Assembly (NCBI GenBank): GCA_007123775.1
Contig: SLGK01000114.1
Coordinates: 28,642-92,641 of the forward strand
Reading direction: 5' to 3'
DNA from: Anaerolineae bacterium
GTDB taxonomy: Bacteria; Chloroflexota; Anaerolineae; Promineifilales; Promineifilaceae
DNA: 64,000 nt
A model generated the notes under the pieces. That model did not search any database, was not told the origin of the DNA, and was given only the letters and a program-made list of their open reading frames with translations. The first letter of the stretch is position 1; the number at the start of each line of letters is the position of its first letter. The translations under genes were made by a program, and so were the position numbers. This document shows, one piece after another, positions 52,224 to 60,421 of this stretch.

Positions 52224-52901
52224 TTACGCTTCCTGAGCCAGGGCGGGACGCAGCACGACAATGCGCGTCTCGCCGGGCAGCGAATCTCTGGTCAGTTCAA
52301 TCTCGGAACTGTCCGGCCAATCTACGGTTTCAGCCGGATAGTAGCTGGTGAAATCGGTCACCGTCCGCATGGCAAAGCGCGGGCCGGGAATGCGGTAGTG
52401 CATGGGAATGACCAGTTTGGGCTGGACAGCGGCAATAACGGCGTGCAAATCTGTCAGGGCGATGGTGGGATGGCCGCCAGCCAGAGCCAGCAGGACATCC
52501 GTCCCGGCCAGGGCCGCCAGTTGCGCCGCCGTCAGCGGGTTGCCCACGTCCCCCATGTGGGTAATGCGCACGCCTTCCAGGGTGAAGCTGTACATGGCGT
52601 TGTCCCGCACGATGTCTTCCTTATAGATACTCTCCTGGGAGTAAACGGCCGTGAACTTAACCCCGCGCACCACCGCCCCCGTTTCCACAATTTCGGTGGC
52701 CGTCACCAGATCAAAACCGGGGGGGATGGTGTCCACAAAGCAGTGAGCTTCATCGTCGTCAGAACTGCGCGCCACGATATCGGCCGTTTCCGTGATGGGC
52801 GGCAAATTGAGGATCGCATTCGGTTCGTAGGGATCGGTGATGATGCGCAGACCATCCCCCTCAATCAGAAATGCGGCGTGGGCCAGCCACCTGATTTTCA
52901 T
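52224..52901 (-). CDS. UlaG-like MBL-fold protein with altered metal motif
   Basis: 225 residues. A metallo-beta-lactamase fold in the UlaG-like branch: MKIRWLAHAAFLIEGDG with TDPY, ITHMGDVG, ALAGGHPTIAL and VIPMHYRIPG. The usual HxHxDH motif is replaced by SSDDDEAH (about residues 45-53), so metal binding must differ or be lost, although the later His and Asp ligands remain. UlaG is a lactonase for L-ascorbate-6-phosphate, and a sugar-lactone hydrolase fits this cluster. It is 1 base from the isomerase-like start. Confidence 0.8.
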   Translation of the reverse strand: MKIRWLAHAAFLIEGDGLRIITDPYEPNAILNLPPITETADIVARSSDDDEAHCFVDTIPPGFDLVTATEIVETGAVVRGVKFTAVYSQESIYKEDIVRDNAMYSFTLEGVRITHMGDVGNPLTAAQLAALAGTDVLLALAGGHPTIALTDLHAVIAAVQPKLVIPMHYRIPGPRFAMRTVTDFTSYYPAETVDWPDSSEIELTRDSLPGETRIVVLRPALAQEA

Positions 52902-52905
52902 CGGG

Positions 52906-53682
52906 CTACTTCTCCATCCGGCGCGGGAAAGCCTGAATACTGCGGCCGCCGTCCGGATATATTGTCTGGCCTACCAGGTATTCAGCCTCTTTACTGGCCA
53001 GGAAGAGGATAATGCGGGCAATTTCCTCGCAGGTGGCGATACGGCCGATAGGCAGCCGGTCCATCAACTGCTTCTGCTTTTCCTCATTGTGGACGACGCG
53101 CTCCATCAGCTCCGTCAGCACCGGGCCGGGCGCGCAGCAGTTGACCTGGATACCCCTATCCACCAGCGACAGGGCCATCGCCTTGGTCAACTGATTGACG
53201 CCCCCCTTGGCCGCGCAGTAGGGAATCTGGTCGGCCAGCGCCAGTTGGGCCATCACCGAGGAGACGTTGACAATCGCGCCTCCCTTGCCCTGTTCGACCA
53301 TGACCCGCGCCGCGCCCTGGCTGACGAAAAAGCTTCCTTTCAGGTCAACGCCCATCACCCAGTCCCAATCCTCTTCGCTGATGTCGAAGAAATCGGCGCT
53401 GTGGTTGACGCCGGCGTTGTTGACCACCACGTCAATCGTGCCGTAATGGTCAACGGTAGCGGCGATCAGAGCGTCAATTTGCGCCTTCTGACCGATGTCG
53501 CAGGCCACAAAAAAGGCGTCGCCGCCGTTGGCCGCCACCTTGGCCACCACCTGCGCGCCCAAATCGGCCGACCGGCCGGTCACAACCACCTTAGCGCCCT
53601 CTTTGGCAAACTCGTAGGCGCAGGCCTCGCCGATACCCTTGGTTGCGCCGGTAACAATGACAACTTTGTCTTTGAATCTCAT
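52906..53682 (-). CDS. SDR-family dehydrogenase
   Basis: 258 residues, classical short-chain dehydrogenase: TGATKGIGEAC, NNAGVNHS, VNVSSVMAQ with catalytic Ser, and Tyr-x-x-x-Lys in YCAAK. It resembles glucose 1-dehydrogenase and 3-oxoacyl-ACP-reductase-like sugar dehydrogenases. It sits between the creatininase-family and MBL genes, consistent with oxidation of a sugar or polyol in a lactone route. Confidence 0.87.
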   Translation of the reverse strand: MRFKDKVVIVTGATKGIGEACAYEFAKEGAKVVVTGRSADLGAQVVAKVAANGGDAFFVACDIGQKAQIDALIAATVDHYGTIDVVVNNAGVNHSADFFDISEEDWDWVMGVDLKGSFFVSQGAARVMVEQGKGGAIVNVSSVMAQLALADQIPYCAAKGGVNQLTKAMALSLVDRGIQVNCCAPGPVLTELMERVVHNEEKQKQLMDRLPIGRIATCEEIARIILFLASKEAEYLVGQTIYPDGGRSIQAFPRRMEK

Positions 53683-53698
53683 CGTAGTTTCCTTTTGG

Positions 53699-53757
53699 AG
53701 AAGCCAGACTTTTACCTCATGTTGAGCAGAGCTGCTATGGAGAAAAGCCTGGCTTCT
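53699..53757. repeat. Intergenic hairpin element
   Basis: AGAAGCCAGACTTTT (53699-53713) and AAAAGCCTGGCTTCT (53743-53757) are 15-base inverted repeats with one mismatch, in the gap between the creatininase-family and SDR genes. No T-run follows. Confidence 0.65.
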
Positions 53758-53772
53758 GGCTTGCGTTATGTT

Positions 53773-54582
53773 TTACGACTCCAGCGGCTTGACGCCGACC
53801 GGGTACCGCTGCCGGATGTCCTCAATCAGCTCGGCCACATGGTTGGTCAAGCGGGTGACAATCTCTTCGCCTTTCTCGCGGGTAGCTTTAGTGGCGTCGC
53901 CGATGATGCCGTTTTTCAGCTCCCGATATTCGGGACGGGCAAAGGTGCCTTCAAAATGGTACATCATGCCCGGACGGGGCCGCATACCGGGGGCAATGAT
54001 GAATTTGCGATCCACCAGCGGCGAGCCGCCGCCTTTGTCCGCTTTGCTCATGTCCACAAACTGCGGGAAGAGGTAGAGCGCCACCGACGTTTCCGCCTCG
54101 TCGGCGTGCCACATCCAATCCTCCAACACATCTTTGTCGTCGCGCAAGAAATCGTACCAGTGCAGCGACAGGGTGAAAATGCCTTCCAGCCCCAGCTTAT
54201 GCACCGCGACGATAGTGGACGAAACCTGTCCGTGGGCCGACAGGATGATGAACTTATTGAAGCCGGTCACAGTCGCCCCGCGAATAATGTCCATGACCAG
54301 GCCAATGTGGGTCTCGTAGGTGAGGGGAATGTTGCCGGGCATGCCCCAATGATGGTACGGATGGGAGCCGTACATGGGGCAGGGAAGCAGCATCACCCCC
54401 GTTTTGCGCGAGATATGTTCGGCCATGCCGATGGCGTTGTAGCTGTCGTCGCCGCAGGGGCAGTGGGGGCCGTGCTGCTCAATGGCCCCTAACGGTAAAA
54501 TAGCAATATCATCTTTTTGGGCGTGAGCGATGATCGCTTCTGCGGTCATCTCTTGCCACCAATAGGCTTTTTGCTCTGACAT
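53773..54582 (-). CDS. Creatininase-family amidohydrolase
   Basis: 269 residues. LPLGAIEQHGPHCPCGDDSYNAIG contains the Glu, His and Asp metal ligands of the creatininase fold, with SAHGQVSSTIVAVH and EDWMWHADEAETSVALYLFP following. The family includes creatininase, formamide hydrolases and 2,5-diketo-gluconate-type or lactam/lactone hydrolases. In this cluster a sugar-derived amide or lactone substrate is possible. An RBS-like AAAGGAG lies upstream. Confidence 0.87.
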   Translation of the reverse strand: MSEQKAYWWQEMTAEAIIAHAQKDDIAILPLGAIEQHGPHCPCGDDSYNAIGMAEHISRKTGVMLLPCPMYGSHPYHHWGMPGNIPLTYETHIGLVMDIIRGATVTGFNKFIILSAHGQVSSTIVAVHKLGLEGIFTLSLHWYDFLRDDKDVLEDWMWHADEAETSVALYLFPQFVDMSKADKGGGSPLVDRKFIIAPGMRPRPGMMYHFEGTFARPEYRELKNGIIGDATKATREKGEEIVTRLTNHVAELIEDIRQRYPVGVKPLES

Positions 54583-54599
54583 GTTGTTCTCCTTTCAAT

Positions 54600-55496
54600 T
54601 TAATTCTCTGTCCGCGCCCGGCGGGCGCGGCGCGTTGGGCCAGCTTCTTCTGAGGGCGCTGGTTTGTGGTAGGTAATCCAGCGTTGGCAGTTGGCGTCGC
54701 GGCCCATAAAGACGTCAGCGGCCAGAATAGCTTTGTACACTTCAGGTTCCAGTGGATTGGTGATGGCGCAGGTCAGGCCGGCGCTAATGGCCATGGCAAT
54801 GAAGGCGGCGTTGAGCGACGGCCGTCCCGGTAGTCCAAACGATACATTGGAGGCGCCGCAGGTCATGTTGACGCCCAAGTCTTCCCGGATGCGGCGGGCC
54901 AGGGTAAAAAAGGCGGCGCCAGCCCCAGGGACGGCGCCGACGGGCATAGCCAGCGGATCAATCACCACGTCCTCACGGGGAATGCCGTAGGCTTCGGCCC
55001 GGGCCACAATCTTCTGGGCCACAGCAAAGCGCACGGCCGGATCGTTAGAGATACCGCTTTCGTCGTTGGCAACGCCGATGACGGCCGCGCCATATTCGGC
55101 GACCAGCGGCAGCACCGCCTCCAGCCGGTCAGTTTCGCCGGTCACGGAATTGACCAACGCTTTGCCCTGGTAGGCCTTCAACCCGGCCGCCAGCGCCGCC
55201 ACAATGGATGAATCCAGCGCCAGCGGCGCATCGACCACCGACTGCACCACACGCACCGCCTCGGCCAGGATAGCCGGCTCATCGGCCATGGGAATACCGG
55301 CGTTTACGTCCAGCATTTGGGCGCCGGCCGCCACCTGGGCCAGGGCGTCGGCGCTCACGCGGTCAAAGTTGCCGGCGGCCATTTCCCGGCCCAGGCTCTT
55401 ACGGCCGGTGGGGTTGATGCGCTCGCCGATGATCACAAACGGCCGTTCGGGGCCAATGACGACTTCTTTTGTGGCTGACCTGACTCTTGTCTCCAT
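54600..55496 (-). CDS. Methyltetrahydrofolate:corrinoid methyltransferase (MeTr)
   Basis: 298 residues from the ATG at 55496, which has AAGGAGG 4 bases upstream. A pterin-binding TIM barrel like AcsE or dihydropteroate synthase: FVIIGERINPTG, QMLDVNAGIP, ALDSS, VNSVTGE and VNMTCGASNVSFGLP. It moves a methyl group between the corrinoid protein and tetrahydrofolate, linking the substrate methyltransferase to MetF. The C-terminal 20 residues are Arg-rich. An operator lies 22 bases upstream of its start. Confidence 0.92.
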   Translation of the reverse strand: METRVRSATKEVVIGPERPFVIIGERINPTGRKSLGREMAAGNFDRVSADALAQVAAGAQMLDVNAGIPMADEPAILAEAVRVVQSVVDAPLALDSSIVAALAAGLKAYQGKALVNSVTGETDRLEAVLPLVAEYGAAVIGVANDESGISNDPAVRFAVAQKIVARAEAYGIPREDVVIDPLAMPVGAVPGAGAAFFTLARRIREDLGVNMTCGASNVSFGLPGRPSLNAAFIAMAISAGLTCAITNPLEPEVYKAILAADVFMGRDANCQRWITYHKPAPSEEAGPTRRARRARTEN

Positions 55497-55517
55497 ATCG
55501 CCTCCTTCGCGCTTATG

Positions 55518-55529
55518 GCATACGTATGC
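55518..55529. promoter_or_regulatory. LacI-type operator before MeTr
   Basis: GCATACGTATGC, a perfect 12-base palindrome with a central CG, in the 49-base gap between the Ldh-like and MeTr genes. The same sequence occurs at 60310-60321. It is probably read by the LacI-family protein at 57476-58495. Confidence 0.75.
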
Positions 55530-55545
55530 AGAAACGGCAAAAAAA

Positions 55546-56601
55546 TTATTGCGGCGCCGGTACGCCCAACGCTTCGCCCAGCGCCAGCAGCTCGGCATAG
55601 AGATTGGCTGGTAGGGGAATGCCTGTTTGCCGCCGCTGTACGGCCGTGCGGTGTTCAATCTCACCGGGAATCATCAACTCCTGGGCGTCATCCCAGGTGG
55701 GGCAGCCCTTGATAGTGGCCATGAAAGCAGCCATCCGCGCCGCCAGTTCCGCCTCGGGCAGCAGCAGGCGCGGATTGATGACGATCATAAAGTGGCCGGT
55801 CAGGCTGGGGTCGTCGGGATGTTTGTACATGCTTCTGATCTCATGCTGGAAGACGCCGCCGGTAATCAGCCCGCAGAGAATGTCAATGACGTAGGCCAGG
55901 CCCAGCCCCTTGTGGCCGCCGACCGGCAGCAGGAAACCGGCAAAGGCCTCGTTGGGATCGTCAGTGGGACGGCCGTTTTTATCCGTGGCCCAATCCAGCG
56001 GAATCTTTTCTCCCTTTTTGCTGGCCAGCAGCAGCTTACCCCCGGCCACGTTAGAGAGCGAGATGTCCAGCACAAAGGGAAATTCGCCCCAGGTAGGCAG
56101 GCCAATAGCCAGCGGGTTGTTGCCGGTAATGGGCTGGCGGCCGCCGGGGGCTACGATGTTGGGAATGACGTTGCTCATCACCAGCCCGATCATGCCCGCC
56201 TCCGCCGCCAGCCGCGCATACAGCCCGGCCGCCCCAAAATGGTTGCTGCCCACCACGCCCACGGCCGCGACGTTGTACTGTTCGGCCAGGACGATGGCCC
56301 GGCGCATTGCCGCCCGGCCCACGATAAAACCGATGCCGTTGTCGCCGTCCAGCAGTTCCAGCGCGCCGCCGCCGCGTATCACGCGGATGTTGGGCGTCAC
56401 ATTTAAGGCGCCGCTTTGCAGCCGCTGCAGGTAAATCGGCGCGCGCAGAACGCCGTGGGAGTCAATGCCCCACAAATTGGTTTCCACCAGGGCCGCAGCG
56501 CAGTAAGCGGCCTCTTCCTGGTTCATCCCGGTGGCGGCAAACAGCGCCGTCAGATAGTCGGCCAGTGTCTGAAAGTCAATAAGCTGATTGGATGTGTCCA
56601 T
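55546..56601 (-). CDS. Ldh-family (malate/L-lactate-type) oxidoreductase
   Basis: 351 residues, the YlbC/ComC/AllD malate-lactate dehydrogenase 2 family: DSHGVLRAPIYLQRL near the start with the active His, VGSNHFGAAGLYARLA, NVIPNIVAPGGRQPITGNNPLAIG and PVGGHKGLGLAYVIDIL. It uses NAD(P) to oxidise 2-hydroxy acids or ureidoglycolate-like compounds. It lies 3 bases after the SMP-30 gene; lactone opening followed by hydroxy-acid oxidation is a reasonable sequence (inference). Confidence 0.9.
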   Translation of the reverse strand: MDTSNQLIDFQTLADYLTALFAATGMNQEEAAYCAAALVETNLWGIDSHGVLRAPIYLQRLQSGALNVTPNIRVIRGGGALELLDGDNGIGFIVGRAAMRRAIVLAEQYNVAAVGVVGSNHFGAAGLYARLAAEAGMIGLVMSNVIPNIVAPGGRQPITGNNPLAIGLPTWGEFPFVLDISLSNVAGGKLLLASKKGEKIPLDWATDKNGRPTDDPNEAFAGFLLPVGGHKGLGLAYVIDILCGLITGGVFQHEIRSMYKHPDDPSLTGHFMIVINPRLLLPEAELAARMAAFMATIKGCPTWDDAQELMIPGEIEHRTAVQRRQTGIPLPANLYAELLALGEALGVPAPQ

Positions 56602-56604
56602 GTT

Positions 56605-57495
56605 TTATCCCGTATAGGTTGCGTGCCCTGGCAGTCGCACGCGCAGCCGGTAGAGACTGGTAGTGGCGGTGATGTAAAGCGTGCGCAAATCTTCATCCCC
56701 AAAAACGAAGTTGGCGGCAAATTCCGGCGTTTCGATAACGCCCAGGCAGTCGCCGGCAGGGGTGAAGAGATGGATGCCGCCCGGCCCGCAGCAGTAGACG
56801 TTGCCCTGACTGTCTACTTTCATGCCGTCGGCCACGCCCGGCTTGTCGCCAGTGAGTTCGGCAAAGAGACGGCCGTTACCCACCCCCCCGTCGGCCGTCA
56901 CCGCAAAGACGCGGATATGCTGCCGCACCGTGTCGTTGACGTACAGTAATGACTCATCTGGCGAAAAACAAAGGCCGTTGGGCTTGGCAAAATCGGCTAC
57001 GAGCAGCGTCAGCTCGCCGCTGTCCGGTTCCAGCCGGAAGACGCCGCTGAAGGGCAGTTCCGGCTCGCGCGGTACGCCGTAACCGGCGCTGCGACCGGAA
57101 GTGGGATCGCTGAAATAGATACGGCCGTCTCGCTTCACCACCACGTCGTTGGGGCTGTTTAACTGTTTGCCCTCATAGTGGCTGGCCAGTACTTCGTAGT
57201 GGCCGGTGGCCAGATCGGTGCGGCTGAGGCGGCTGGTGGCATGTTCGCAGGTTACGAGCCGCCCTTGATGGTCGTAGGCGTTGCCGTTGGCCATATAGCT
57301 GTGCCGCTTGCGCTTTTGTATACCCGCGTCGGCCCGCCAGCTATAGATGGAGTTGCCCAAGATGTCGCTAAAGATGACGCTTTTGTAGCCGGGATGCCAG
57401 ACCGGGCCTTCCAAAAAGTCAAAGCCGGTGGCTATCTGCTCGATAACGGCGTCAGGGGCTGCCAGCTTGTTGAAGTCAGGATGTCTGATTTCCAT
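56605..57495 (-). CDS. SMP-30/gluconolactonase-like protein
   Basis: 296 residues, a six-bladed beta-propeller of the SMP-30/LRE family: DFLEGPVWHP with the metal-binding Glu, NSPNDVVVKRDGRIYFSDP and FSPDESLLYVNDT with Asn and Asp ligands. It hydrolyses sugar lactones. It overlaps the end of the LacI gene by 20 bases, so regulator and enzyme are co-transcribed. Confidence 0.9.
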   Translation of the reverse strand: MEIRHPDFNKLAAPDAVIEQIATGFDFLEGPVWHPGYKSVIFSDILGNSIYSWRADAGIQKRKRHSYMANGNAYDHQGRLVTCEHATSRLSRTDLATGHYEVLASHYEGKQLNSPNDVVVKRDGRIYFSDPTSGRSAGYGVPREPELPFSGVFRLEPDSGELTLLVADFAKPNGLCFSPDESLLYVNDTVRQHIRVFAVTADGGVGNGRLFAELTGDKPGVADGMKVDSQGNVYCCGPGGIHLFTPAGDCLGVIETPEFAANFVFGDEDLRTLYITATTSLYRLRVRLPGHATYTG

Positions 57496-58495
57496 GATTA
57501 CTCCTTACTGAACCGCGCCGGATTAGTTCGCCGGGCAGCAGGTGGGTCTGGCCACTGTCAGGTTCGGCGGCGGCGATGAGGGCAACGGCCGTTGCTACCA
57601 TCTGGGCAATCGGCTGCCGGATTGTGGTCAGGTCATAAGCCGGCCAGCCCGCTACCGGAATATCGTCAAAGCCCACAATAGACAGGTCATCGGGGATAGA
57701 CAAACCGGCCTGGCGGGCGGCATCTATCGCGCCCAGGGCCATGATGTCGGCGGCACAGAAGATGGCGTCCGGCGGCGTCGACAGCGCCAGCAGGCGGCGC
57801 GTCGCTGCCAGACCCGATTCATAGGTGTACGCGCCCTGTTCTCGTAAGGGACGGCCGTAGCCGCGTTCCCGCAGCCGGTCGCTAAACCCCTTTTCGCGCA
57901 TACTATTGGTGGCTGTGCTGGCAATGCCGGCCAGGTAAGCAATTCGTTCATGACCGGCGTCCAGCAACAAGTCGGCCACGCGGCGCCCGCCAGCCACATT
58001 GTCGCAGCAGATGCTGTTGGCGCTGGTTTCCGGGGCGAAGCGGTTGAACAAAATGACCGGCGTCCCTGTCTGGGTACATTCGTCAATAATTTCGCTGCTG
58101 GGCGTCGTAGAGACGATAACCAGAGCGTCCACCCTATACCCCAAAATGCGCGGCAAAATCTCGTCTACCGGCCGGTCCGGGGCGGCGTTGAAGAGCAGGG
58201 TTTGTTTGCCCACCGCTTGCAGCCGTTCCGTAAAAGCATCCAGGACGACCGGGTAGAACTGGCTGTTAGTCAGGTTAGCCATGACCAGACCCACGATGTT
58301 GGTGCGCTGCGTACTCAGGCTGCGGGCGATAACGTTGGGCTGGTAGCCCAGCTTATGGGCCGCCGCCAGTACTCTGGCCCGCGTTTCCGGGGCCACGCTG
58401 GCCTCGGGGTCAAAGGCGCGCGAAACCGTCGGCTGCGACACCCCGGCCAGTTGGGCCACTTCTATCGAGGTAACCGGCTTCTGTACCATAAACAC
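57476..58495 (-). CDS. LacI-family repressor 2
   Basis: 339 residues. Helix-turn-helix about 7-55 (VTSIEVAQLAGVSQPTVSRAFD), hinge, then a sugar-binding effector domain (about 65-335). It lies inside the methyl-transfer/sugar cluster; the two identical GCATACGTATGC operators, before MeTr and before the cupin gene, are its likely targets. It is probably induced by a sugar-like intermediate of the pathway. Confidence 0.9.
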   Translation of the reverse strand: MFMVQKPVTSIEVAQLAGVSQPTVSRAFDPEASVAPETRARVLAAAHKLGYQPNVIARSLSTQRTNIVGLVMANLTNSQFYPVVLDAFTERLQAVGKQTLLFNAAPDRPVDEILPRILGYRVDALVIVSTTPSSEIIDECTQTGTPVILFNRFAPETSANSICCDNVAGGRRVADLLLDAGHERIAYLAGIASTATNSMREKGFSDRLRERGYGRPLREQGAYTYESGLAATRRLLALSTPPDAIFCAADIMALGAIDAARQAGLSIPDDLSIVGFDDIPVAGWPAYDLTTIRQPIAQMVATAVALIAAAEPDSGQTHLLPGELIRRGSVRSNHGNQTS

Positions 58496-58498
58496 CGC

Positions 58499-59653
58499 CT
58501 AAGCAAAGAGGCGCCCTGAGGCCAGCCGTGCGCCCGCGGTCATGGCCTCCAGCTTGGCCCAGCAGATGGTGGGGTGGATAGCGCCAAAACCGGCAAAGGT
58601 GCCAAAGCCGCAGTCCGTGCCGGCAATCACTCGCTCCGGCCCTACGATACGGGCAAATTTCTCAATACGTTCGGCCACCAGCTCAGGATGCTCGACAAAA
58701 TTGGTGGTAGTGTCCAGGACGCCGGGGATAAGCACCTTGTCGCCAGGGATGTCGGCGGCGGCCCAAACCTGCCGCTCGTGGGCGTGGCGCGGGTTGGAGG
58801 CCTCAAACTGAATGGCGGACGGCTTGGCTTGCAGGACAGTGGGCAACACTTTTTGCAGCGGAATGTCATGGGTGTGCGGCCCTTCGTAATTGCCCCAGCA
58901 AAGGTGCATACGCACCCTGTCGGCAGGCACATTTTCCAGCGCGTAGTTAAGCGCCTCCACCTGTAGACCCGCGCTGCGCAGGAACGTGTCGTCGTCCACA
59001 TCGCGGAACTTGATGTGACGGCCCATAGCCAGGTCAGGGCAGTCTACCTGCAAGATGAGACCGGCGTTGACAATGGCCTCGTACTCCACTTTCATGACCT
59101 CGGCCAGGGCTTGCAGATACTCGGCGTGGGAGTCGTAGTACTTGTTGGGCTGAAAGACGGCGACGACGCCGGGCGAAGCCGCGTTCATGAACCCTTCCGC
59201 CACGCCCGCGGCCGCCAGCGCCGCTTTCAGGTTGGCTATATCCTTCTGCAAAGGAGCCAGGTCCTTAACGCCAATGGGGCCGGTGCAAATGGGGCGGTGG
59301 TAGCGAGGCGTACCGCCGGCAGTCGCCAGCCGGTCGCGAAATTCAGGGAATTCATCCAGGTCTTTCGGGGTAGCGCGGGGCACTTCGCCAATCTCAAAGC
59401 CAGTCAGGCGGTGGCGGATGTAGGTGGCGTAGCTAATCTTGCTCATCTCGCCGTCGCTGGGAATGTCAACCCCGGCGCTGACCTGTTTTTGCACCACCTC
59501 GGCCACGTTACGGGCCATGATGGCGTCATATTGAGCGCGTTCAACGGCCGTTAATTCCCCCCGATCCTCGGCAAAAAGTAAGTCCACCACTTCCTGCGGG
59601 CGAGGCATACTGCCTACGTGGGTGGTCAGAATCCGCTCCGTGCTGCGTTGCAT
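58499..59653 (-). CDS. MetE-like (cobalamin-independent methionine synthase II family) methyltransferase
   Basis: 384 residues, only the catalytic C-terminal barrel of MetE: TTHVGSMPRPQEV, DGEMSKISYATY, VDCPDLAMGR, MHLCWGNYEGPHTHDI with the His-x-Cys zinc ligands, and GTDCGFGTFAG with the final Cys. True MetE is about twice as long. Such short forms transfer methyl groups between unidentified donors and thiols or act on sulfur compounds. Its place among methyl-transfer genes hints at a methyl acceptor or donor role (inference). Confidence 0.85.
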   Translation of the reverse strand: MQRSTERILTTHVGSMPRPQEVVDLLFAEDRGELTAVERAQYDAIMARNVAEVVQKQVSAGVDIPSDGEMSKISYATYIRHRLTGFEIGEVPRATPKDLDEFPEFRDRLATAGGTPRYHRPICTGPIGVKDLAPLQKDIANLKAALAAAGVAEGFMNAASPGVVAVFQPNKYYDSHAEYLQALAEVMKVEYEAIVNAGLILQVDCPDLAMGRHIKFRDVDDDTFLRSAGLQVEALNYALENVPADRVRMHLCWGNYEGPHTHDIPLQKVLPTVLQAKPSAIQFEASNPRHAHERQVWAAADIPGDKVLIPGVLDTTTNFVEHPELVAERIEKFARIVGPERVIAGTDCGFGTFAGFGAIHPTICWAKLEAMTAGARLASGRLFA

Positions 59654-59680
59654 AGCGCCTCCTACAGCGTTGAACGCCCG

Positions 59681-60286
59681 TCAGGCGTTAAACATTTCGG
59701 CCAACATGCGGGCGTTTAGCTCATCGTAGTTGGCCGGCTTAATCATGCGCCCCTGTTCGTCCGAGGCAAACCCATATTCTTGCGCCTTGCGCATAACCTG
59801 TGGCGCCCAGTAGGGGTCCTTGCCCTCAAAGACATTGTGCGTTTCCTGTACGGCAAAGCACCAGGCGGGTTCATCGCCGATATTCTCGAAGCCGCGCCAC
59901 AGGCCGGGCGGGAAGGAGATCAGGTCCCACTTCTCCAAAAAGAGTTCACCCTCCGGTTCGCCTTCGGGATCGTTGCCAAAGTAGAAGCGCCACTTGCCTT
60001 CCAGAGGCAGGAATAGCTCGATGTAGTCGTGGGTGTGATAGGCTGGGCCGTTGCCATGGGGCATGGCCTTGAACATACCAATCTGGAAGTTGTGGGGTTG
60101 GGTCAACAGGGGCTTGAAGTCGGGATTTTCGCTGGCGGTGTCGCCAATAACGGCAAAGTTGAGGCGGTGGTGACCAGGCAGCATACTGTCAATAAACATG
60201 AGAGGCACGGCGTTTTCTTCGTTGTAATCGCTAAAGCGGACGACGCGCTGCCTCATTTCGGCCGGGGTGACTTTGGGGTGGGGCAT
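59681..60286 (-). CDS. Cupin-domain protein
   Basis: 201 residues with a single cupin barrel (about 75-170): YHTHDYIELFLPLEGKWRFYFG and WDLISFPPGLWRGFENIGD. Metal ligands His-x-His and Glu are present in the first motif; the second-motif His is not obvious. It is the first gene of the operon and is preceded by a near-consensus promoter and operator. It could be a sugar isomerase, epimerase or dioxygenase-type enzyme. Confidence 0.82.
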   Translation of the reverse strand: MPHPKVTPAEMRQRVVRFSDYNEENAVPLMFIDSMLPGHHRLNFAVIGDTASENPDFKPLLTQPHNFQIGMFKAMPHGNGPAYHTHDYIELFLPLEGKWRFYFGNDPEGEPEGELFLEKWDLISFPPGLWRGFENIGDEPAWCFAVQETHNVFEGKDPYWAPQVMRKAQEYGFASDEQGRMIKPANYDELNARMLAEMFNA

Positions 60287-60308
60287 AAATTATCTCCTCA
60301 AACAGTTC

Positions 60309-60354
60309 TGCATACGTATGCAATCAATTATACAAACGAATCCTTCATTGTCAA
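60309..60354 (-). promoter_or_regulatory. Promoter and operator of the methyl-transfer/sugar operon
   Basis: On the minus strand: -35 TTGACA (60354-60349), 16-base spacer, -10 TATAAT (60332-60327), both perfect consensus. The 14-base palindrome TGCATACGTATGCA (60309-60322) begins 4 bases after the -10, over the start point. A bound repressor would block a very strong promoter. GAGGAG lies a few bases before the cupin ATG. Confidence 0.9.
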
Positions 60355-60405
60355 TCTAGCCGGAGCCTCTTAACGATTCTAACTGGTTTAGCTGACCGGT
60401 TGTTA

Positions 60406-60414
60406 TGGTATACT
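60406..60414 (+). promoter_or_regulatory. Extended -10 promoter, probably leaderless
   Basis: TGGTATACT (TG at 60406-60407, TATACT at 60409-60414) is an extended -10 element. Transcription would begin at about 60421-60422, at the ATG of the sacsin-like gene itself, and there is no Shine-Dalgarno sequence. The -35 position is poor (GTTTAG). Confidence 0.55.
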
Positions 60415-60421
60415 CCTCTCT

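Noticed and set aside
50750..54492. Long plus-strand open frames opposite the fucose-isomerase-like and SDR/creatininase genes (50750-52201 and 52837-54492)
   Set aside because: They are antisense shadows in GC-rich DNA: repetitive His/Gln/Arg/Gly composition, no motifs, and the minus-strand frames have clear families and ribosome binding sites.
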